A DNA stretch of 12,975 nucleotides from Planctomycetaceae bacterium. Its GTDB lineage: Bacteria; Planctomycetota; Planctomycetia; Pirellulales; Thermoguttaceae. A model generated the notes under the pieces. That model was not told the origin of the DNA. It made no database searches and worked only from the letters and a program-made list of their open reading frames with translations. A program made the position numbers and the translations under genes. The stretch spans positions 1-12,975 of the forward strand of contig JAITAZ010000064.1 in the NCBI GenBank assembly GCA_031283825.1, read 5' to 3'. This document shows positions 1 through 7,174 of the stretch, piece by piece (position 1 is the first letter of the stretch; the number at the start of each line of letters is the position of its first letter).

Positions 1-26
1 CCATTCTCCGCGAATATCCGTTGAAT

Positions 27-79
27 CCGTATTATCCGCGTTTAAAAATTCCCCGTATTATCCGCGTTTAAAAAATTCC
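27..79. repeat. Tandem direct repeat, two units of 26-27 bp
   Basis: The unit beginning ccgtattatccgcg occurs at 27-52 and again at 53-79, differing by one extra A in an A-run. A related piece (attatccgtgtttaaaa) occurs at 649-665, just before another repeat terminus. No coding potential is visible. It looks like part of the same non-coding repeat population that fills the gaps here. Confidence 0.8.
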
Positions 80-92
80 GCTGATATATTAC
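76..92. repeat. Solo right end of the gtaatatatcagcgg repeat family
   Basis: ttccgctgatatattac matches the right terminal inverted repeat of the elements at 2952-3120, 4143-4298 and 291-566. No matching left end is visible in the window, so the element either starts before base 1 or is a fragment. Similar solo right ends lie at 7401-7417 and 8199-8216. Confidence 0.65.
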
Positions 93-95
93 AAC

Positions 96-283
96 GTAAC
101 CATTCACGGAATTTTTTATTTTTTTATCGAAAAATTAAAACGAATTAATAATTGTAGAGACGCAATGCCTTGCGTCTCTATTGTTGGCTTAGCCTAAATT
201 CGATCAAAAGATCACCGATAGAGACGCAAAGCATTGTGTCTCTACACTGGGTTTAGCGAATTTTAAAAAACGTGAACGGTTAC
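96..283. mobile_element. MITE-like element, copy 1 (GTAACCGTTCACGG termini, twin hairpins)
   Basis: This 188-bp non-coding unit starts with gtaaccattcacgg (96-109) and ends with the inverted cgtgaacggttac (271-283). Inside are two hairpins of the form tagagacgcaa-loop-ttgcgtctcta: one perfect at 155-180 and one slightly degenerate at 219-244. A gatc-aaaa-gatc palindrome lies between them. The same order of parts recurs at 5778-5986 and, cut off by the window end, from 12861. Terminal inverted repeats, small size, several copies and no coding content suggest a MITE-type element or a REP/BIME-like composite. No clear target-site duplication is visible. Confidence 0.8.
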
Positions 284-290
284 AAATTAC

Positions 291-566
291 GTAATATATC
301 AGTAGAATTTTTCGAAACGTATTTTAACAGTTTCCGCAAACCTCATTTAAAACCTAATTTTTCTTACTAAACAACTTCAGTAGCAAGGAATCCCACCAAA
401 ACCAACCTCATTACCTCATTATTCGTTTACGTTTTTAATGAGGTAATGAGGTTGGCGTGTGGGGTGTCTTTGGCTACTGAGGTTGTTTTGTTAAGAAAAT
501 TAGGTTGAAAATGAGGTTGATTGTACAATATTCATACGTGTTAAAAATATTCCACTGATATATTAC
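291..566. mobile_element. Inverted-repeat element carrying an ~180-bp giant hairpin
   Basis: The ends are gtaatatatcagtagaatt (left) and attccactgatatattac (549-566), the same terminal repeats as the 2952-3120 and 4143-4298 elements, but the inside is different. The interior is nearly one long hairpin: arms 339-420 and 437-518, with a perfect 17-bp apical stem (404-420 with 437-453) around a 16-nt loop. The outer parts of the arms also pair well. The flanking octamers at 283-290 and 567-574 agree at 6 of 8 positions, a possible decayed target duplication. No open reading frame is evident. It could be a MITE variant or a long hairpin RNA or cruciform. Confidence 0.75.
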
Positions 567-666
567 AAAAATACCATTGGCTTTTATTTCTCTCAAGAAC
601 TATTTTAACAAAACTCAACAAAACACCTTATTATTTAAAGGGACGCGATTATCCGTGTTTAAAAAA

Positions 667-680
667 CCGTGAACGGTTAC
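667..680. repeat. Solo GTAACCGTTCACGG terminus downstream of the 718-2457 gene
   Basis: ccgtgaacggttac lies 37 bases beyond the stop codon of the minus-strand gene that ends at 718. It is preceded by a stretch related to the 27-79 tandem repeat. It is one of several single termini placed just after a gene. Confidence 0.7.
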
Positions 681-717
681 GATAATTTTTTATCCTCCAG
701 CGCGACTACAAATCCTG

Positions 718-2457
718 TTAGAACATTCTTCTGAGTGGATTATTAGTGTCTGTACCGATTGATTTCATTGATTCTATTTCGTTGTTGTCTTCTCCGATGT
801 CGTGAATAGACAATTCTCCCATGTTGTTTACGACTAGTATTTTTCCCGGAGTTCTTGTCGTTGGCGCGTCTGTTGGCACGGTAGTGGCGTTACCTAAAAC
901 GACGCCTCCTGTAATGTCGATGATACAAGCGTTTGTGATGACGTCTTTACGTTGCGGTTGTAGTTTTGGGTCGGATTGGGCGGTTGTTGGATTTGTTGGT
1001 CGAGCGCCGCCGGGTCGAGGACGTGTTTCGGCTTTGTCTAGCATAAGTGGATTTTGCGTAACTGCGTCTTTGATATTTATAGTTGACCCGCGATAAACTT
1101 TTTCATTTGCACCCCAAACCCATTCGGAGCCGTCAGCTAAATCGAAGTAAACGCCTAGTACATTTGCCGACGGTTCTAACCAAGGCGAAGTCCGCGACGG
1201 CGGTAAAACTGAACGAGCTAATATCCGCGAATCCGGCGGAATTGTAACTTTGTTCGACGCATTGCTTACGTCTGTATCGAGATATGCTTCCTTTGTTATG
1301 TCGATACTTACGACGTCTCCTTCGCTCATTCCGTAGTTCGGGTTGGCGAGCGTCAACTTGACTCGATAACGATAAGTTTTGCCGGGTACAACCGTATAAT
1401 CTAAATATCGGAGGAGGAAATTTTCTATTACTCTTTCTTCTTCTGGCGGAAGATTACTATCAGGACTTGAAGTCCGATTAGGCTTAGGTTGCATAAACGG
1501 TTGATTTGTATCGCCTCTATTGCCCCAAGGCGATCTTTCTTTGAACGATACTCCGCTTTCTCCTTTTTGTTCTAGTTCTTTTTGTAGATTTTGGTTGTAC
1601 TCTTGCGATTTTTTCTGCCATTCTGCTGTAGTTTCGGAGAGTAGAGGGATGTTGTTTTGAGTAACTTCTTTTCCGAATGGTTTAACTTTTGGCGGGAGCG
1701 GGCAAGCCATTGGCAGAGATTCAGGTCCTAGGTAGGTATATGGAGCTAAAAAATCTGGGTCAACGGGTTCGTTTGCGACTCCGTTCCATGTGGTTGTCAA
1801 TCTTTTATTTAGTTCTTTGAATGCTTCGATTTTTTCCCATTTTAGATTTTTATCGTCTTGGTCTGGAATGATTTCGGCGCGTTCAAGTTCGTATGAGACG
1901 TAGAAGGGTGTATCTCTTTCTGGGGCTGGTCTTACGCTTGCGGCGTAGGCGCGGACGTAGAATTCGCGTTGTTTTCGGATAGGAATTAAGCCGGTAACGA
2001 TTGCCCATCTTTCGCCGATTTGAGTTTTTCCGCCTGTCGGTTTGATAGAGATAGCTCCGAGACCTGCGGACGCTATTAAGTTTTCGACTGGCAAGAGTGG
2101 TACTTTATCTCGTTTAATTCTTTCAGGGAATAGCAGCGGCAACCAGACTGATGGCGTAGCGTACAGTTCTAATTTGATACCGAATTTGATCCATTCGGCG
2201 TATTTATCGTATTGGAACACGCCGATTTTTTCGTCTGATGCGGTTCGGGAATTTGTATCGATAAAGTTTCGCGAGGATTGAGCGCTATTGTCGAGGTCTG
2301 CGGGTTGCCAAGCGAGTGATTGATAAGACGTGATTCCCAAGTAAATGAAAAAAATCGCAATCAAGACGAGTAGTCCGACGACGAATTTTTCTCCATGTTG
2401 AATAAAAAACTGTTTAATATCAAATGATTTTTTCTTTTTTGATTTTGTAGTTTTCAT
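718..2457 (-). CDS. Unknown single-pass membrane-anchored protein (579 aa)
   Basis: I do not recognise a named family. Seen: a short lysine-rich N-terminus (residues 1-24, including KSKKKK), one hydrophobic segment at about 25-42 (FVVGLLVLIAIFFIYLGI), then a soluble region of over 500 residues. This suggests an N-in anchor with the bulk outside the cytoplasm. A Q/E/K-rich stretch near 280-300 may be helical, and Pro/Arg/Asn-rich linkers follow. A strand-rich part (VVPGKTYRYRVKL) resembles an immunoglobulin-like or fibronectin-like fold only by impression. The C-terminal part contains PGKILVVNNMGELSIHD. The ATG at 2457 is used. No Shine-Dalgarno site is visible upstream, where the sequence reads aaaaacgtcaaaaaac. 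It stands alone, with repeats on both sides. Similar anchored proteins of unknown role are, from memory, common in planctomycetes, sometimes near pilus-like genes; nothing here tests that. It is clearly a real gene by length and composition. Confidence 0.88.
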   Translation of the reverse strand: MKTTKSKKKKSFDIKQFFIQHGEKFVVGLLVLIAIFFIYLGITSYQSLAWQPADLDNSAQSSRNFIDTNSRTASDEKIGVFQYDKYAEWIKFGIKLELYATPSVWLPLLFPERIKRDKVPLLPVENLIASAGLGAISIKPTGGKTQIGERWAIVTGLIPIRKQREFYVRAYAASVRPAPERDTPFYVSYELERAEIIPDQDDKNLKWEKIEAFKELNKRLTTTWNGVANEPVDPDFLAPYTYLGPESLPMACPLPPKVKPFGKEVTQNNIPLLSETTAEWQKKSQEYNQNLQKELEQKGESGVSFKERSPWGNRGDTNQPFMQPKPNRTSSPDSNLPPEEERVIENFLLRYLDYTVVPGKTYRYRVKLTLANPNYGMSEGDVVSIDITKEAYLDTDVSNASNKVTIPPDSRILARSVLPPSRTSPWLEPSANVLGVYFDLADGSEWVWGANEKVYRGSTINIKDAVTQNPLMLDKAETRPRPGGARPTNPTTAQSDPKLQPQRKDVITNACIIDITGGVVLGNATTVPTDAPTTRTPGKILVVNNMGELSIHDIGEDNNEIESMKSIGTDTNNPLRRMF

Positions 2458-2951
2458 GTTTTTTGACGTTTTTGTTAAGCGTTAAAATTGACGGTTAAGG
2501 TTTGAATTTTTGTAACGATTTATTTTTTGCAAGCGTAGAATTAGATGTAGAATCAAATATTCAAGTAATAAGAATAGTAATATAAGGTCGTTGACGAGTC
2601 AAGAGGAGGCTCAAGATTATAGAATCAATAAATTTTTTTTGCGACCTTTCGGCGAAAGGTTGCGAACCTACGATCGCCTACCTGATCGGTGATCAACCTG
2701 ATCAACGCCTACAGACGGACAACTACTGCGTAACATGAGTTATTAAAAAACCAATTCCGAATTTAAAACCCGCGAACGGTTACGAAAAAATAATAAATAA
2801 AATTATTCCCATTAAAATTAAAAATAAATGCTTTTGCATAATTCAAAATATATTTGTTAAATTGTTAAATTGATTCGATTTTTTTTCTTGTGAATGAACG
2901 GTTACGATATCTTTTAAAACCATGTTAAATTTTCAGAAAGATTATTATTTC
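2458..2951. other. Intergenic stretch with repeat remnants, no gene
   Basis: No convincing open reading frame is present on either strand. The part next to 2457 should hold the promoter of the membrane-anchored gene, but I cannot assign -35/-10 boxes with confidence. Beyond it are the palindrome at 2641-2663 and two termini of the GTAACCGTTCACGG family at 2770-2783 and 2892-2905. The second (2876-2905) shares its T-rich leader, in opposite orientation, with 7936-7964. The rest is A/T-rich and unremarkable. Confidence 0.6.
2641..2663. repeat. gcgacctttcg palindrome, copy 1
   Basis: gcgacctttcggcgaaaggt continues to tgc and is a near-perfect hairpin. Related copies lie at 3993-4015 and 7694-7716, each next to aggtaggc or its complement. 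In this copy the neighbourhood also holds cgtaacatgag (2729-2739), whose reverse complement precedes the 7694 copy, so a longer mosaic unit is shared in opposite orientation. Confidence 0.7.
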
Positions 2952-3120
2952 GTAATATATCAGCGGAATTTTTTATAACGATATTTCCTTGAATTATGTT
3001 TTCCTAATTTTCTGCAATTTTTCTGCGTTTTCTGCGTTAAAATTTTTTATCAAATGTAAACGCAGAATACGCAGAATATCGCAGAAATAAGCCGTTATAA
3101 ATATTCCGCTGATATATTAC
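2952..3120. mobile_element. MITE-like element, gtaatatatcagcgg family, 169 bp
   Basis: Left end gtaatatatcagcggaatt and right end aatattccgctgatatattac are inverted repeats. The interior contains ctgcgttttctgcgtt facing aacgcagaatacgcag, giving a second nested stem. A sister element at 4143-4298 shares the ends and most of the interior, including ccttgaattatg and ttttttatcaaat. The two copies bracket the pseudouridine synthase gene. The element is too small to encode a transposase. No matching target duplication flanks this copy (attatttc versus tgatgttt). Confidence 0.85.
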
Positions 3121-3146
3121 TGATGTTTTTAGAAGTTCACATAATT

Positions 3147-3164
3147 GTAACCGTTCACGGTTAC
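3147..3164. repeat. Complete palindrome gtaaccg-ttca-cggttac at the end of the synthase gene
   Basis: This is a perfect 7-bp inverted repeat around TTCA, and its last base is the last base of the TAG stop codon of the minus-strand gene. The same palindrome occurs at 7263-7280 with the complementary centre TGAA. It equals two fused copies of the terminal repeat of the 96-283 element. It may act as a hairpin at the 3' end of the transcript, but no T-tract follows on the minus strand to mark a classical terminator. Confidence 0.75.
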
Positions 3165-3922
3165 TAAAAATTTATCTCCAACATATTCCACAGCGGCGGC
3201 GTTGGGGCGGATAAATTTATTAGCTCACGCGAAATTGGATCAATAAACGAAATTGAACGAGCATGTAACGCGATTTCTCTACATCGTTCATCGTTGAAAT
3301 TTTCGCCGAATGGGAACGTTGAGCCGTAAGTTGCATCGCCAAGAATCGAATGTCCGCGAGCCGACGATTGAAGTCTAATCTGATGCATTCTTCCGGTCTC
3401 AAGCTTAATCTCCAAAAGAGTAAACGGATTGTCGGCAAATATGAATTTTCTTAAAACTTTGTAATGTAAAATTGCTTCACGCGCGTCAGGATTTATCGGT
3501 TGAACAATTTCGGCAATTGGACGATTCGGTATTTTTCTTATATAATCAATCCAAGTTCCTTCGTTGTTATCGACATTTCCCTCAACAATTCCCCAATAAG
3601 TTTTGTCGATTTGCCGATTCTCAAATTGTTCCGAGATACGCCGCGTCGCACGAGACGTTTTGCCAAAAAGTATCACGCCAGAAACAGGACGATCAAGACG
3701 ATGAGGAATCCCAAGATAAATTCCAACAACTCCATTGTTTTTATTTTCGTCGTCGTTTCTTTCATTATTTTCATTATCTTGTCCGCCGCAATTCGACTTG
3801 CCCGCTAAATACGATTTCACCAAAGACTCCAACGACTCTATGCCGCGAGGAGCTTGAGTAAGTAAACCAGACGGCTTATTCACCGCAAGGATAACGTCAT
3901 TCTCAAAAAGAATTTCAAGCAC
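3164..3922 (-). CDS. RluA-family RNA pseudouridine synthase
   Basis: It converts a specific uridine in rRNA or tRNA to pseudouridine in the cytoplasm; the exact site cannot be told from sequence. Seen: the N-terminal VNKPSGLLT motif (residues 14-22), the catalytic-loop motif HRLDRPVSG (74-82) with catalytic Asp77, the KTYWGIVEG strand (107-115), the TGRMHQIR motif (176-183) and LGDATYG (194-200). At 252 aa it is a catalytic domain with no N-terminal S4 domain, like the shorter RluA/TruC-type members. Odd: an Asn/Asp/Glu-rich insert at about residues 44-64, before the catalytic loop. The start is GTG at 3922, preceded at 10 bases by GGAG on the minus strand; the nearby upstream ATG is out of frame. 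It stands alone between two copies of one MITE. Confidence 0.9.
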   Translation of the reverse strand: MLEILFENDVILAVNKPSGLLTQAPRGIESLESLVKSYLAGKSNCGGQDNENNERNDDENKNNGVVGIYLGIPHRLDRPVSGVILFGKTSRATRRISEQFENRQIDKTYWGIVEGNVDNNEGTWIDYIRKIPNRPIAEIVQPINPDAREAILHYKVLRKFIFADNPFTLLEIKLETGRMHQIRLQSSARGHSILGDATYGSTFPFGENFNDERCREIALHARSISFIDPISRELINLSAPTPPLWNMLEINF

Positions 3923-3931
3923 AATAAAAAA

Positions 3932-3935
3932 TCTC
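3932..3935 (-). promoter_or_regulatory. Ribosome binding site supporting a GTG start
   Basis: GGAG on the minus strand (ctcc at 3932-3935) lies about 10 bases before the GTG at 3920-3922. It is one of only two persuasive Shine-Dalgarno sites in the window, and it decides the start because there is no in-frame ATG nearby upstream. Confidence 0.55.
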
Positions 3936-3958
3936 CATTCAATGAGTTAATAAAAATT

Positions 3959-3969
3959 GTAACCGTTCA
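3959..3969. repeat. Solo GTAACCGTTCA terminus upstream of the synthase gene
   Basis: gtaaccgttca occurs 37 bases upstream of the GTG start, without its usual cgg continuation. It is followed at 3993-4015 by a copy of the gcgaccttt palindrome. Confidence 0.55.
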
Positions 3970-3992
3970 GTAAGCAATCATTGCTCAGGTAG

Positions 3993-4015
3993 GCGACCTT
4001 TCAGCGAAAAGTTGC
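3993..4015. repeat. gcgacctttcg palindrome, copy 2
   Basis: gcgacctttcagcgaaaagt continues to tgc. It is preceded by caggtag, as at the 7694 copy. The stem is slightly more degenerate than in the other two copies. Confidence 0.65.
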
Positions 4016-4142
4016 GTTTATCGGATCAATAATAATCGTCAAAAATCAACGATTACCTACCTACTGGATAGTTACAAAAAATCAAGTTAAAATTTCTACA
4101 ATGATATGTCCCTTGCGAACAATTACAATATGTTGACAATTT

Positions 4143-4298
4143 ATAATATATCAGCGGAATTTTTGAAACTATATTTCCTTGAATTATGCTTTCCTAATTT
4201 TCTTCGTTAAAATTTTTTATCAAATTTAAACGCAGAATACCAGAATAGCGTAGAAAACGCAGAAATGAGTCGTTATAAATATTCCGCTGAAATATTAC
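4143..4298. mobile_element. MITE-like element, gtaatatatcagcgg family, 156 bp, with 8-bp flanking duplication
   Basis: The left end is ataatatatcagcggaat and the right end attccgctgaaatattac. The interior matches the 2952-3120 element with some deletions. The octamer gacaattt sits immediately outside both ends (4135-4142 and 4299-4306), which is what a transposition target-site duplication would look like. The element ends about 90 bases before the argB start, so it lies in the argB upstream region and may influence its expression. Confidence 0.85.
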
Positions 4299-4389
4299 GA
4301 CAATTTTAACTATTCAGGTTGTGTCTCCCGCCAAGTTTCTGAAAGTTCCCGTTGTCCTTCCAGTCATTTAAAAACTTAATAATTTAATA

Positions 4390-5274
4390 ATGAATAGCGC
4401 AGTCGAAAAAGCAGACGTGTTAATCGAAGCGATGAAATGGATTCGCCAACATCGCGAGAAAAAAACCGTAATCAAAATTGGCGGTAGTCTAATGGAAGAC
4501 GAAACCGCAATGACTCATCTTTTACTTGATGTTGTTTTCATGGAATCGGTCGGCATGAAACCTGTGTTAATTCACGGCGGCGGCGCGGCGATTAGTACCG
4601 CAATGATCGCCGCAGGAATCAAGCCGAGATTCGTTCAAGGAAGACGATACACCGACGAAGAATCACTCGAAATAGTTAAACGAATTCTAGGTAAAGAAGT
4701 CAACGAATATCTTGCCGCTCAAATAAATAAATTCGGCGGACAAGCTAAACCAATCAGCTTCTATCACGGAACAAACGTACTATTCGGAGAAAAACTTTTT
4801 CTAAACGACGAAAATAATCAGATAATCGATATCGGTCTAGTCGGAAAAATTACAAACGTCAACGTCGATATGATTGAAATGCTTTGCAATAATTATATCA
4901 TTCCGGTTATCCCGTCAATCGCAATGATGAACGACGGAAGCGGTCAAGTACTAAATGTAAACGCCGATACCGCCGCCACCGCTATCGCCTGCGAATTACA
5001 CGCAGAAAAATTAGTTTACGTCAGCGATGTAAACGGCGTAAGAACAAACCCAAACGATCCAAGCTCGCTAATCGATTCAATCACCGCAGAAAAAGCCAGA
5101 GAAATGTTAGCTTCAGGATGTATCGTCGGAGGAATGATTCCGAAAATCGAAGCATGTCTAGAAACTCTTGAAAGAGGCGTAAATAAAATTCACATAATAA
5201 ACGGAAAATTAAGACACGCCCTACTAATGGAAATTTTCACAAGCGCAGGAGTAGGAACCGAAATCATAGGATAA
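4390..5274 (+). CDS. argB: Acetylglutamate kinase
   Basis: It phosphorylates N-acetylglutamate with ATP, the second step of the acetylated arginine/ornithine pathway, in the cytoplasm. Seen: the amino-acid kinase fold with KIGG at residues 29-32 (phosphate-binding Lys29), the HGGG loop at 62-65, GRRYTD at 84-89 (acetylglutamate binding), NADTAA at 191-196, YVSDVNGV (nucleotide side), the GGMIPKIEACL motif and a C-terminal GVGTEI. The length of 294 aa fits the longer members with an N-terminal helix of roughly 20 residues. That helix is associated in the family with hexameric, arginine-feedback-regulated enzymes, so arginine inhibition is plausible but inferred. The ATG at 4390 has no visible Shine-Dalgarno site. 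Downstream and convergent lies argD, which acts two steps later. Confidence 0.95.
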   Translation: MNSAVEKADVLIEAMKWIRQHREKKTVIKIGGSLMEDETAMTHLLLDVVFMESVGMKPVLIHGGGAAISTAMIAAGIKPRFVQGRRYTDEESLEIVKRILGKEVNEYLAAQINKFGGQAKPISFYHGTNVLFGEKLFLNDENNQIIDIGLVGKITNVNVDMIEMLCNNYIIPVIPSIAMMNDGSGQVLNVNADTAATAIACELHAEKLVYVSDVNGVRTNPNDPSSLIDSITAEKAREMLASGCIVGGMIPKIEACLETLERGVNKIHIINGKLRHALLMEIFTSAGVGTEIIG

Positions 5275-5300
5275 TAAAGAAATTTTATGACAAAAATAAA

Positions 5301-5504
5301 AGGGAATCTCTAAAAATTATTGTAAACCACAGAGAACACAGAGTTCACAGAGAAAATTTTAATTTGAATCAAAACTTAATTTAAATTTATTAAAGTAAAA
5401 ATTATGGATTTAAATCAAAATTTAATTTAATTTTTAAAAATATTCTCTCTGTGAACTCTGTGTTCTCGGTGGTTAATAAAAAAACGAATTATTAGAGATT
5501 CCCT
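5301..5504. mobile_element. Inverted-repeat element, agggaatctctaa termini, 204 bp
   Basis: The ends agggaatctctaa (5301-5313) and ttagagattccct (5492-5504) are perfect inverted repeats. Inside, a 29-bp arm beginning aaccacagagaac (5325-5353) pairs with 5446-5474 with one mismatch, around an A/T-rich centre. The result is a long hairpin 26 bases after the argB stop codon. A lone right end of the same type (ttattagagattccct) lies at 8140-8155. No open reading frame and no clear target duplication are visible. It may also work as a transcription end structure for argB. Confidence 0.8.
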
Positions 5505-5744
5505 ACTGAATATTTACAAAACGCTAAATGTAGTTTTTTTTAACAGAAATACAAATACGTATCTTGTTAAATATAAACTTGTTAAAAATCAAAAAAACTA
5601 GCAACCCGATAATTCGCCTTAACTTATGGGACAAAGAGGACAAATTGCCTTAAAATCTAGGATTAGAGCCTCACGAGATAAATTAATTTTCCACCGAATA
5701 TATTGGGTAATTTCAAAAAACGTAATTTATTGTAATATTTCTGT

Positions 5745-5776
5745 AGGGAACTTCTAAAAACCTCATGTAAAATTTA
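5745..5776. repeat. Solo end of the agggaacttctaaaaac element
   Basis: agggaacttctaaaaacctc and the following bases to 5776 are the reverse complement of the right end of the complete element at 7753-7884 (7853-7884). A shorter trace (tttttagaagttcac) lies at 3126-3140. Only one end is present here, directly before the 5778-5986 element. Confidence 0.7.
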
Positions 5777-5777
5777 T

Positions 5778-5986
5778 GTAACCGTTCACGGAATTTTTTA
5801 TTTTTTTATCGAAAAAATAAAACGTGAATATTGACAAATTAATAATTGTAGAGACGCAATGCCTTGCGTCTCATTGTTGGCTTAGTCTAAATTCGATCAA
5901 ATGATCGCATAGAGATGCAAAGCATTGCGTCTCTACATTGGGTTTAGCAATTCAAATCCGAATTTAAAAAACCCGTGAACGGTTAC
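5778..5986. mobile_element. MITE-like element, copy 2 (GTAACCGTTCACGG termini, twin hairpins)
   Basis: This 209-bp unit has perfect inverted ends: gtaaccgttcacgg (5778-5791) and ccgtgaacggttac (5973-5986). The order of parts is as in 96-283: a T-rich left segment, a first gagacgcaa hairpin at about 5850-5873, gttggcttag, gatcaaatgatc and a second hairpin at about 5910-5935. Its right end lies one base away from the argD stop codon, so it forms the whole 3' flank of argD. Compared with copy 1 it has extra sequence before the right end (aatccgaattt), shared with 2757-2767 and 7430-7440. Confidence 0.85.
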
Positions 5987-5987
5987 A

Positions 5988-7166
5988 TTATTTTTTCAGT
6001 GCGTCTTCTAGTATTTCTAAACCTTCTGTAGCGATTTTTTCGTCTATATTCATTGGCGGTAGGAGTCTTATGACGTTATTTTGCGTGCAATTTATTAGTA
6101 ATCCGTTATCCATGCAAGTTTTTACATATTTTGCGCCTTCTGCGGCTAATTCAATACCGATCATTACTCCGTGTCCTCTGATTTCTCTAATGATATCGAT
6201 TTCGTTTGCGAGATCGTTTAGAGTTGAGCGGAAAAATTCGCCTATTTTTGTTGCTTGTTCTAGTAGATTTTCATCTTCGATCATTTTAATAGCCGCGATT
6301 CCTGCCGCCGCCGCGATTGGATTTCCTCCGTAAGTCGAGGCGTGCATTCCGGGTTTTAAACTTGGCGTGATTTCGCGTCTTGCGAGCATTGCCGCGCCGG
6401 CTAATCCTCCCGCAACTGCTTTCGCTAACGTCATAATATCCGGCTCGACTCCATAATGTTGATACGCAAACCAATTTCCCGTTCTTCCGCAACCCGTTTG
6501 AACTTCGTCGAAAATCAACAACAATTTGTACGAATCGCAAAGTTGACGCAACCCTTGCAGAAATCCATCCGGCGGCGTACGAACTCCGCCTTCGCCTTGA
6601 ATCGGTTCGATCAAGATCGCGGCGGTTTCGTTGTCGATAGCTTTTTGTACTATGTCTAAATCGCCGTAAGGAACGTAAGTAAATCCGGCAAGTAGCGGTT
6701 CTATTCCAGCGTGATATTTCGGTTGAGCCGTTGCCGAAATAGCGCCCATCGTCCGACCGTGAAAACTTCCCTGAAACGTAATAATTTTGTATCGACCTTT
6801 TTGAGAATGTAAACGAACAAGTTTTATCGCCGCCTCATTCGCTTCAGCGCCGCTGTTGCAGAAAAACGCTTGTCCGTCGAAACTTCGCTCTGACAATAGT
6901 TTAGCCCATTCGCCTTGTTGTTCCGTGTACCAAGTATTAGGCACGTGAATCAAACGAGCAACTTGTTTCTGAACGGCTTCGACAACCGGTTGAGGACAAT
7001 GTCCTAAAAGTCCGCAACCCCAACCCGGAAAAAAATCGATATAACGTCGTCCTTCCGTGTCCCATATTTCAGCACCCTTGCCATGAGCAAGAGCTACAGG
7101 ATAACGCGTGTAATTGCCAATTACATATTTATTATATAGAGAAATTATTTCTTGAGAGTTTAACAT
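5988..7166 (-). CDS. argD: Acetylornithine aminotransferase (class III, PLP-dependent)
   Basis: It transfers an amino group from glutamate to N-acetylglutamate semialdehyde to give N-acetylornithine; relatives also act on succinyl-diaminopimelate semialdehyde. Seen in 392-residue numbering: NSGAEAN at 104-110 (cofactor phosphate binding), FHGRTMG at 135-141, EPIQGEGG near 187-194, FDEVQTGCGRTG at 219-230 with the cofactor-contacting Asp and Gln, and LAKA with the Schiff-base Lys249. I chose the ATG at 7166: the open frame runs ten codons further to a TTG at 7196, but the family N-terminus fits the internal Met. It points towards argB across a repeat-filled gap. The narrower argD role (over other class III transaminases) is supported by the neighbouring argB. 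Confidence 0.92.
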   Translation of the reverse strand: MLNSQEIISLYNKYVIGNYTRYPVALAHGKGAEIWDTEGRRYIDFFPGWGCGLLGHCPQPVVEAVQKQVARLIHVPNTWYTEQQGEWAKLLSERSFDGQAFFCNSGAEANEAAIKLVRLHSQKGRYKIITFQGSFHGRTMGAISATAQPKYHAGIEPLLAGFTYVPYGDLDIVQKAIDNETAAILIEPIQGEGGVRTPPDGFLQGLRQLCDSYKLLLIFDEVQTGCGRTGNWFAYQHYGVEPDIMTLAKAVAGGLAGAAMLARREITPSLKPGMHASTYGGNPIAAAAGIAAIKMIEDENLLEQATKIGEFFRSTLNDLANEIDIIREIRGHGVMIGIELAAEGAKYVKTCMDNGLLINCTQNNVIRLLPPMNIDEKIATEGLEILEDALKK

Positions 7167-7174
7167 CTTTTTTG

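Noticed and set aside
96..283. CRISPR array, suggested by repeated gagacgcaa units
   Set aside because: There are only two hairpin units per element, in a fixed arrangement copied elsewhere, with no regular spacers and no cas genes.
3472..3861. Plus-strand open frames of 102-129 codons opposite the pseudouridine synthase
   Set aside because: They are antisense to a gene with clear catalytic motifs and show only shadow composition, with no protein features of their own.
4134..4150. TTGACA next to TATAAT upstream of argB as a promoter
   Set aside because: The two boxes are only a few bases apart, and the sequence is the target duplication plus the MITE end.
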